The notes under the pieces were generated by a model. That model was not told the DNA's origin and searched no databases. It saw only the letters and a list, made by a program, of their open reading frames with translations. Below are positions 58,708 to 64,000 of a stretch of DNA of 64,000 bases, one piece after another. Position 1 is the first letter of the stretch; every line of letters begins with the position of its first letter. This DNA comes from WRMS01 sp038562165 (GTDB lineage Bacteria > Bacillota > Peptococcia > DRI-13 > UBA5745). Location: NCBI GenBank assembly GCA_038562165.1, contig JBCFAO010000004.1, positions 56,059-120,058 on the forward strand, in the 5' to 3' direction. A program made the position numbers and the translations under genes.

Positions 58708-59528
58708 TCGCTTACCTCCTTGGGGTCCAGCACATCCCGCAGAGCATCACCCATCAGGTTGAAAGCAGATACCAGGACAACGATGGCGATGCCGGGTACA
58801 ATCATCTGGGTGGGGTTGCTGGTCATCACGTTCTTTGCTTCATTCAGCATGGCGCCCCACTCGGGGGTAGGCGCCTGGACGCCGAGACCCAAAAAGGACA
58901 AGGTGGAAATATTAATAATGGCCCAGCCTACATCCAGGGAAGCCAAAACCGCTAAATCTGAGGCGATGGACGGTACCAGATGGCGCAGCAGGATGAATCT
59001 CTCCGGCGTACCGATACAGCGGGAAAACAGCACATAATTGCTATTGCGGTGCTGCATTACGCCGGTGCGGATCATACGGGCGTACCAGGCCCACTTGATG
59101 AATACATTGGCAATGATCACGTTTTGGACGCTGACCCCCAACAGGGCCACCACGGCAAAAACCATTACCTGGCTGGGAAAAGAAAGCATCACGTCCACAA
59201 CCCGCATGATCACTTCTTCGATCCAACCCCGGAAGTAGCCGGCCAAAAGCCCCATCAAGGCGCCTAAGCCGATGGTGCCCAGCATGGTCAGCACAGCCAG
59301 ACCCAAAGTGGGGCGGATGCCGTAGATCATCCGGGAGAGAATGCAGCGGCCCAGGTTATCGGTGCCCAGGGGATACTCGGCGCTGTAGGGCGCAAATTTA
59401 TTGATAATATCTGTGGCAAGAGGATCGTTGGGAGCAATCCAGGGTGCAAAAATGCCGATGAGGGCCACCAGAAGCACCAGGCTTACGGCAGCTACGGCGG
59501 TTTTATGATGAAGGAGCCTCTGGAGCAT
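58704..59528 (-). CDS. nikC: Nickel/oligopeptide ABC transporter permease, NikC-like
   Basis: A 274-residue permease with about six helices: VAAVSLVLLVALIGIFAPWI first, YPLGTDNLGRCILSRMIYG (family motif), and the ATPase-coupling loop region LGLGVQAPTPEWGAMLNEAK near residue 217. It is the second permease of the importer. Overlaps nikD by 4 bp and abuts nikB. Confidence 0.86.
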   Translation of the reverse strand: MLQRLLHHKTAVAAVSLVLLVALIGIFAPWIAPNDPLATDIINKFAPYSAEYPLGTDNLGRCILSRMIYGIRPTLGLAVLTMLGTIGLGALMGLLAGYFRGWIEEVIMRVVDVMLSFPSQVMVFAVVALLGVSVQNVIIANVFIKWAWYARMIRTGVMQHRNSNYVLFSRCIGTPERFILLRHLVPSIASDLAVLASLDVGWAIINISTLSFLGLGVQAPTPEWGAMLNEAKNVMTSNPTQMIVPGIAIVVLVSAFNLMGDALRDVLDPKEVSE

Positions 59529-60469
59529 CAGGCAGCCTCCTTCCTAAGCCGGGGATCGGCCAGGGATTGCAAAATATCAAAAAGAAGATTAAACATAACA
59601 AAAAGCACGCCAATTAAAAGCACATAAGTCTGAATCACCGGATAGTCCCGGTTAAAAATCGAGCTGATGCACAAGGTACCCAGGCCCGGCCAGGCAAAGA
59701 CGTTTTCCACAACAATGGTGCCGGAAATCAACTGGGGAATACTCATGCCTAAAGCAACGATACAGGTATGCATGGAGTTTTTGAGGATATGCTTGACTAA
59801 AATAGACTTTTGAGGCAAGCCCCGGACATTGGCATACAGCACGTAATCCTGTTTCATATTTTCCAGCATATTATTGCGGATCAGCCGGATAAAGGTGGCG
59901 ATGTAGCTCAGAGAAACGGTGAAAGCCGGCAGGATCAAGTGCTGCCAGCTGCCGCTGCCGCTGGTAGGCAAAAGATCCAGCTTGATGGATACGCTCCACA
60001 TTAGCAAGAGGCCCACCCAGTAGGCAGGCATGGCCGTGGTAATAAAGATAACTCCCCGCATGATTTTGTCAAACCAACTGTCCTTATAGACGGCACAGAA
60101 GAAGCCGATAGGCAAGCTGAGCAGAATAACCAGGATGAAGGAGGCTCCGGCCAGCCGCAAGGTGGCGGGCAGGCAGCGGAGGAGCTCCCCGGCTACGGTG
60201 CGGGAAGGATTGACATAGCTGATGCCGAAATCGCCTTTCAGGCAGTTGACCAGCCAGGTGAGATAGCGGACAAGGTAAGGCTTGTCCAGACCTAATTCCG
60301 CCCGGACCTCCGCAATGGCCTCATCGGTAATAATAGGAACCTGGCGTACCCGCAGAGCCACTTCCGCCGGGTCCGAAGGAATCAGATTAATAAAGACGAA
60401 GCAAACAAAGGAAATGCATAATAAAAGCGGTATGGCCGTAAGCAGCCGTTTGATTATATATTGTTTCAT
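59528..60469 (-). CDS. nikB: Nickel/oligopeptide ABC transporter permease, NikB-like
   Basis: A 313-residue permease starting KQYIIKRLLTAIPLLLCISF, the OppB/NikB N-terminus, with INLIPSDPAEVALR and the coupling loop TIVVENVFAWPGLGTL near residue 255. I chose ATG 60469, preceded by GAGAGGA, over an in-frame ATG at 60565 that would add about 32 atypical residues. It is separated from nikA by a 337-bp stretch containing an inverted-repeat element. Confidence 0.87.
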   Translation of the reverse strand: MKQYIIKRLLTAIPLLLCISFVCFVFINLIPSDPAEVALRVRQVPIITDEAIAEVRAELGLDKPYLVRYLTWLVNCLKGDFGISYVNPSRTVAGELLRCLPATLRLAGASFILVILLSLPIGFFCAVYKDSWFDKIMRGVIFITTAMPAYWVGLLLMWSVSIKLDLLPTSGSGSWQHLILPAFTVSLSYIATFIRLIRNNMLENMKQDYVLYANVRGLPQKSILVKHILKNSMHTCIVALGMSIPQLISGTIVVENVFAWPGLGTLCISSIFNRDYPVIQTYVLLIGVLFVMFNLLFDILQSLADPRLRKEAA

Positions 60470-60516
60470 TGCCGATCCTCTCCAAACAAAGGCAGAGCCG
60501 CCCCTCAATACTGTTG

Positions 60517-60754
60517 CCGGATTAAAAACTGTCTGAAATTGCCGAGAATTTTTTGAGCAAGACAAGGCGTGAGGAGGGCGAATACCCGTAGTGGTATTTA
60601 ACTGACGAGCAACGCAGGTTCTGCAAGCTCAATCCTACGGATACAATTCGCTATCCGATGATACTCAGGGCGCAAATGTTCTGCTATCCGCAGATATTTG
60701 GGCGCAGATGTATTGTTCAAAAAAGGCCGGCAAGATAGATGGTTTTTAATCCGG
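60517..60754. repeat. 238-bp element with 13-bp perfect inverted ends
   Basis: CCGGATTAAAAAC (60517-60529) is the exact reverse complement of 60742-60754, and similarity continues inward to about 38 bp on each side (TCT, TTGCCG and TTTTTTGA blocks). The core has AAGGCG and GACGAGCAACGC motifs related to the element at 62663-62826. No open reading frame of note. It lies in the 337-bp gap between nikA and nikB, which shows nothing else I can support. Confidence 0.78.
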
Positions 60755-60806
60755 AAATAGTATAAAAGGCGACTCCGCACAGGCCGCGGCTTGCGCCGTC
60801 GAAATT

Positions 60807-62444
60807 TTAGAAATACATGTCCGCAAAAGGAACTTCATATTGAGTTTGGGTAAAGCCCACTCCCTGCAAATCCGAGCGGTAAATGGCCTTGTTGCACTCG
60901 TAGGTCAAAGGAATGTAAACCGCATCTTCGTGGAGCCGTGTCAGAACGAACTTATACAACTCCTGCCGCTGAGCTTCATCGGTGGAAACCAGAATTTCGC
61001 TGATGGCCTCGTCGATTTCTGCTTTATCATCAAGACCCTGCTGAGCGGCGTAGTCGCCATAAACCGGCGCCCGCATGGCGGCCAGAGAGGATTGAGGATC
61101 GTAAGGCATACCCCAGCAGATATTGAAGACCATGTCAAAATTGCCTGTTTTCATATTATCCCGGTAAGACTGCTCTTCTTCGCCGTGAATGTTCAGAACC
61201 ACACCCAGCTTGCCGTATTCGCTTTGCAAATATTCCGAGATGGTACGTTCGGTAACGCTGTCGCTGTTGTAAAGCAGTTTGAGCTCCAGACGTTTGTTGT
61301 CTTTAATCCGTACGCCGTCGCTGCCCATGATCCAGCCGGCGGCGGTAAGCATTTCATCGGCGACGGTCATATCATAGCTATAGGGCTTCAAGCCGATGCT
61401 GCAATAAGGTACGGTTTCGGCAAACAGGGTTTCCGCCGGCTCCTCCAGCCCGTAAAAAATACCGTTGGAAATGGCCTGCTTATTGGTGCCATGCTGCAGA
61501 GCCTGGCGTACTGCTTTGTCAGACAGAATATTGTTGGTTGTATTCAGAACGATCTGACGAGTGGAGGTGGGGGCGGAGAGGGCCACGGAAAACTTATCAT
61601 TATCCTTATACTGATTGATTGCGTCGGCGTCGATCATGTTTTTGCCGAAGATCAGATCAATTTCTCCCTTTTGCAGGGCCAGAATTCGGGTTTGATTGTC
61701 GGGAATCACTTTAACGGTGATTTTGGCAATGGCCGGCTTCTCACCCCAATAATTTTCATTGCGTTCAAAGACAGCGTACTCATCGGTAACAAAGTTGCTC
61801 AGAATGTAAGGGCCTGTACCGATATATTGGTTTACCCCATCCTTGGTGCTGCCGTCTTTCATGGCGGCGGGGGAAATCATGGCAAAGGGCCGGGTGACCC
61901 CTAATTCCGTCAGCATGGGATAGTAAGGCTCGGACAATTCAATCACAAGGGTATTGGCGTCGGGAGCTGAAACGCCCTCCAGCAGGTTCATCATTTCCAG
62001 CCAGGTATGGCGGTCTTTATTCTCAATGATGGCGTCGAAATTAGCCTTGATGGCATAAGCGTCGCAAACCTCGCCATCGGAAAAGTAGACGCCGCTGCGG
62101 ATCTTGAAGGTATATGCCTTGCCGTCGGGGCTGATCTGCCAGTCTTCAGCCAGACAGCCTTCATAACCGTCTTCGGTAATGTTTACCAAGGTTTCATAGA
62201 GCATTTCCTGGGCATACATTTCCCCGGCATAAAGATGGGGGTTGAGGTCCCGGATATCCCGGTAGTTTACAAAGACCAATTCGTCCCTGACAGCGGGCGG
62301 AGGGGTCGTTCCATCGGTGGCGGAACCGGCGCCCGGATTAGTAGAGCCGCTGCTGCCCGGATTAGCCCCATTGCCGCAGCCGGCCAGCAAAGCCAGGCTC
62401 ATTATTACTGCGGGTAATAAGGTAGATAAACGTGTTTTTACCAT
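60807..62444 (-). CDS. nikA: Nickel/metallophore-binding lipoprotein NikA
   Basis: A 545-residue ABC importer binding protein of the SBP_bac_5 fold. The signal peptide ends in lipobox LAGC (residues 20-23), followed by a Gly/Ser/Thr/Pro linker. The core agrees closely with E. coli NikA from memory: DLNPHLYAGEMYAQEMLYE, ISPDGKAYTFKIRSGVYFSD, NKDRHTWLEMMNLLEG, PYYPMLTELGVTRPFAMISP, YIGTGPYILSN, RNENYWGEKPAI and PYCSIGLKP. NikA binds Ni(II) through a small metallophore. It is first of nikA-B-C-D-E on the minus strand, with the LysR gene upstream. Confidence 0.9.
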   Translation of the reverse strand: MVKTRLSTLLPAVIMSLALLAGCGNGANPGSSGSTNPGAGSATDGTTPPPAVRDELVFVNYRDIRDLNPHLYAGEMYAQEMLYETLVNITEDGYEGCLAEDWQISPDGKAYTFKIRSGVYFSDGEVCDAYAIKANFDAIIENKDRHTWLEMMNLLEGVSAPDANTLVIELSEPYYPMLTELGVTRPFAMISPAAMKDGSTKDGVNQYIGTGPYILSNFVTDEYAVFERNENYWGEKPAIAKITVKVIPDNQTRILALQKGEIDLIFGKNMIDADAINQYKDNDKFSVALSAPTSTRQIVLNTTNNILSDKAVRQALQHGTNKQAISNGIFYGLEEPAETLFAETVPYCSIGLKPYSYDMTVADEMLTAAGWIMGSDGVRIKDNKRLELKLLYNSDSVTERTISEYLQSEYGKLGVVLNIHGEEEQSYRDNMKTGNFDMVFNICWGMPYDPQSSLAAMRAPVYGDYAAQQGLDDKAEIDEAISEILVSTDEAQRQELYKFVLTRLHEDAVYIPLTYECNKAIYRSDLQGVGFTQTQYEVPFADMYF

Positions 62445-62534
62445 AATGCCTCCTCTAAAACCAAGAATATAGGTGATTTCCTGGTCAAGTATAGCATGGT
62501 TAGCATAAGCTTACTAATGCGGATTTGCCAAAAG

Positions 62535-62559
62535 GAGCTATAACGGATTGTTATAGCTC
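62535..62559. other. Perfect hairpin in the nikA-lysR gap
   Basis: GAGCTATAAC / GTTATAGCTC, 10-bp perfect stem with loop GGATT. On the minus strand a CTTTT run follows, so it could be a weak terminator for transcripts coming from the LysR gene. Confidence 0.5.
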
Positions 62560-62587
62560 TTCGGTAGAAAATTTCTCGATTGCAGAA

Positions 62588-62664
62588 GCCTCGTTATAAC
62601 GCCTCAGTAGAAAATTTTTCGATTGCAGAAAAATTTTCTTGCCTATGTGCGTTTCAACGAGGCT
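62588..62664. repeat. Reverse-oriented copy of the 8-kb hairpin repeat
   Basis: Read on the minus strand this matches 8038-8105: the block CTCGTTGAAACGCACA, then a GAAAATTTTTC...GAAAAATTTTC hairpin, then TGAGGCGTTATAACGAGG. A further fragment of the same repeat lies just beyond (62560-62588), and CCTCGTTATA recurs at 62877-62886, at the LysR stop codon. Confidence 0.8.
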
Positions 62665-62826
62665 AGTGCTTTGTGTCCACTAAAAGTTGTCACAGATGCG
62701 CAGAATATTTTCTCAAGTGCAAGGCGGAGAAGCGAGGCGTAGCGGTGTCTACGGTGAGCGACGACAACGCCGCAATTGAGAAAATAGGCAAGCAGGTGTA
62801 AGCTTTTAGTGGATGCAGAGTACTAG
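62663..62826. repeat. 164-bp element with 24-bp inverted ends
   Basis: The ends CTAGTGCTTTGTGTCCACTA (62663 onward) and the reverse complement of 62803-62826 agree at about 20 of 24 positions. Inside is a second inverted pair, TTTTCTCAAGTGCAAGGCGG against CAACGCCGCAATTGAGAAAA. Part of the core also occurs at 42906-42938. With 62535-62664 it fills most of the 437-bp gene-free stretch 62445-62881. Confidence 0.78.
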
Positions 62827-62881
62827 GGTATGTGATGACTGAAAAAAGTGCAAAGGTAAGGAGAGTGCCGCAGAAGCCTCG

Positions 62882-63784
62882 TTATAGGATGTTTTTGAGA
62901 TTTTTAATAAACCACTGGGCTGATTCGCTTAATCTATGCTGCTCGGGATATATATAACCGATTACCAAAAAGGGCTCGCAATTGTTGATGGGCAGCGCCT
63001 TAATATCGTATTGCTCGTATTGGGAGGGCAAAAAATTAAGGCCGATACTGCAGACATCCGTATGGAGCAGCAGATCGATAATCAGGTGGTCGCTGTTGGT
63101 GTACATAGCGTAATTAAGGCCCTCCGTAGGGATGGCGCCCACGTTGACCTGGGCCAAATGGTGTTCCATGGAAAAATAATCCCGGATTCCCCGGACGAAG
63201 CGCAGCCGGGACAATTCCGAAAGCTCAATACTTTCATGAAAATACAGGGGATGCTTAGGCCCCACATAAACACAGGCTTCTTTCACATCCAGAGGCTCAA
63301 ACTGCAATTTTTTGTGAGACAAAATATGTTTAAAGGTTTGCAGTTGCTTTTGGGCTACATAAACAATGCCGATTTCAGATATGCCTTCGGACACATGATT
63401 GCTGATTTCCTCTGCCGCCCCTTCCCGGTGCTCCACGATATATTGATCACCCCAGATTTTATAGTAGTCAATGAGCAGGCGGGCGATCATGTTGCTGGGA
63501 TAAGAAGACAGAGTAAACTTGCGGCCTTGATTGTGGTCGGCCAGGGAGCTGATAAATGCCGCGTCATTTAAAATATGGCGGGCATATTCCAAAACCCGCT
63601 CTCCATAAGGGGTGGGGCGAACACCCCGGCCCGTCCGTTCTAAAAGGCGCCGGCCCAACTCCGTTTCCAATGCCCTGATTACTTTGCTGACATTTGGCTG
63701 AGAGGTGTAGAGACATTCAGCAGCTTTGTTTAAGCTGCCGTGGTGGCAGGCCACCACGAAAAATTCCAGTTGCCGAAATTCCAT
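62882..63784 (-). CDS. LysR-family transcriptional regulator
   Basis: A 300-residue LysR protein. N-terminal helix-turn-helix: EFRQLEFFVVACHHGSLNKA, AECLYTSQPNVSKVIRALE and GRRLLERTGRGVRPTPYG. The effector domain follows (KFTLSSYPSNMIARLLIDYY; EIGIVYVAQKQLQ). The ATG at 63784 has GGGAGG upstream. It is on the same strand as nikA but 437 bp away, and its own promoter carries an inverted repeat. Its target could be itself, nikA or the gene starting near 63986. Ligand unknown. Confidence 0.92.
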   Translation of the reverse strand: MEFRQLEFFVVACHHGSLNKAAECLYTSQPNVSKVIRALETELGRRLLERTGRGVRPTPYGERVLEYARHILNDAAFISSLADHNQGRKFTLSSYPSNMIARLLIDYYKIWGDQYIVEHREGAAEEISNHVSEGISEIGIVYVAQKQLQTFKHILSHKKLQFEPLDVKEACVYVGPKHPLYFHESIELSELSRLRFVRGIRDYFSMEHHLAQVNVGAIPTEGLNYAMYTNSDHLIIDLLLHTDVCSIGLNFLPSQYEQYDIKALPINNCEPFLVIGYIYPEQHRLSESAQWFIKNLKNIL

Positions 63785-63819
63785 TATATGATACCTCCCT
63801 GGTTATATTTTCGCAGGAT

Positions 63820-63865
63820 GTTAGCTATTGCTAACCATAGTATAGCGTTTTACGGCAAATGTCAA
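63820..63865 (-). promoter_or_regulatory. lysR promoter with inverted-repeat site
   Basis: On the minus strand TTGACA (63865-63860), 17-bp spacer, TACTAT (63842-63837). Just downstream is the perfect repeat GTTAGC-TATT-GCTAAC (63820-63835), overlapping the transcription start and suited to autoregulation. Confidence 0.6.
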
Positions 63866-63916
63866 TTTAAGCGGGATAAATACTCGGTGTAAAATAGATG
63901 TAGGATAAAAAAATAA

Positions 63917-63987
63917 ACAAGAGGCAGCAAAATGTGGTTTAATAAAGTCGCTAAACCATTAAAACACCAAAGGAGGCTGCCCCTTGT
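63917..63987 (+). other. Structured leader of the last gene
   Basis: ACAAGAGGCAGC (63917-63928) pairs with GCTGCCCCTTGT (63976-63987) with one mismatch, around an inner perfect hairpin TGGTTTA / TAAACCA (63935-63958). The outer stem takes in the end of the ribosome binding site and the start codon, so it could limit translation. Confidence 0.55.
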
Positions 63988-64000
63988 GAGAACCATTGTA
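63986..64000 (+). CDS. Start of an unidentified gene cut by the window edge
   Basis: AGGAGG (63971-63976) is followed 9 nt later by GTG 63986 and the codons for Met-Arg-Thr-Ile-Val before the window ends. Five residues do not allow a family call. The structured leader would suit a transposase or another tightly limited protein, but that is only a guess. Confidence 0.4.

Overview
The window reads as chromosomal DNA of an anaerobic, low-to-mid GC member of the Bacillota (Clostridia- or Negativicutes-like). The grounds are strong GGAGG ribosome binding sites with many TTG/GTG starts, sigma-A promoters of the TTGACA-N17-TATAAT type, the gene order prmA-rsmE-mtaB-hit-rpsU, gatCAB, split glyQ/glyS, the dapL route to diaminopimelate, a four-subunit 2-oxoacid:ferredoxin oxidoreductase and a Ptb-Buk pair. 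I cannot name the genus. I saw no rRNA, tRNA, CRISPR array or complete transposon.

Layout. (1) 1-7.5 kb: an organic-acid gene cluster with a partial FadR-type regulator, a DRE-TIM (homocitrate/isopropylmalate synthase-like) enzyme, two 4-oxalocrotonate tautomerase-family proteins, a D-2-hydroxyacid dehydrogenase, a complete TRAP transporter and a second FadR-type regulator. (2) 7.5-35.3 kb: mostly housekeeping genes (prmA, rsmE, mtaB, hit, rpsU, glyQS, dapL, gatCAB, metF, gpsA, an M18 aminopeptidase, hisS, a YchF-like ATPase) with inserts: an MFS pump, an enolase-superfamily enzyme divergent from a permease, a toxin-antitoxin pair and an M20 hydrolase. (3) 35.5-53.9 kb: a catabolic island built around a bacterial microcompartment (BMC). 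(4) 54-64 kb: an MBL-fold hydrolase and a permease with a MarR regulator, a NikABCDE-like importer, a LysR regulator, and the first codons of another possible gene.

The BMC island is the most interesting region. ptb-buk diverges from TRAP system 2 plus a D-2-hydroxyacid dehydrogenase. Next come a Crp/Fnr regulator, one pentameric and three hexameric shell proteins, an HpcH/HpaI aldolase and a cyclic amidohydrolase that share a short N-terminal module, a 2-oxoacid:ferredoxin oxidoreductase, a second Crp/Fnr regulator, a further D-2-hydroxyacid dehydrogenase and TRAP system 3. No aldehyde dehydrogenase, alcohol dehydrogenase, PduL or glycyl-radical enzyme is present, so this is not one of the common metabolosomes. 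A pathway consistent with the genes is: import of a carboxylate, ring opening of a cyclic amide, 2-hydroxy/2-oxo acid conversion and aldol cleavage, ferredoxin-linked oxidation of a 2-oxo acid to acyl-CoA, then ATP from acyl-phosphate by Ptb-Buk. The substrate is not determined. Two identical palindromes (TGTGT-N6-ACACA) lie the same distance from the -10 boxes of the divergent ptb-buk and TRAP promoters, which suggests co-activation by a Crp/Fnr protein.

The intergenic DNA is rich in repeats: several inverted-repeat-bounded elements (one between two shell genes), a hairpin repeat shared by 8.0 and 62.6 kb, 41-bp-period arrays shared by 11.5 and 54.0 kb, and 13-bp and 17-bp tandem repeats.
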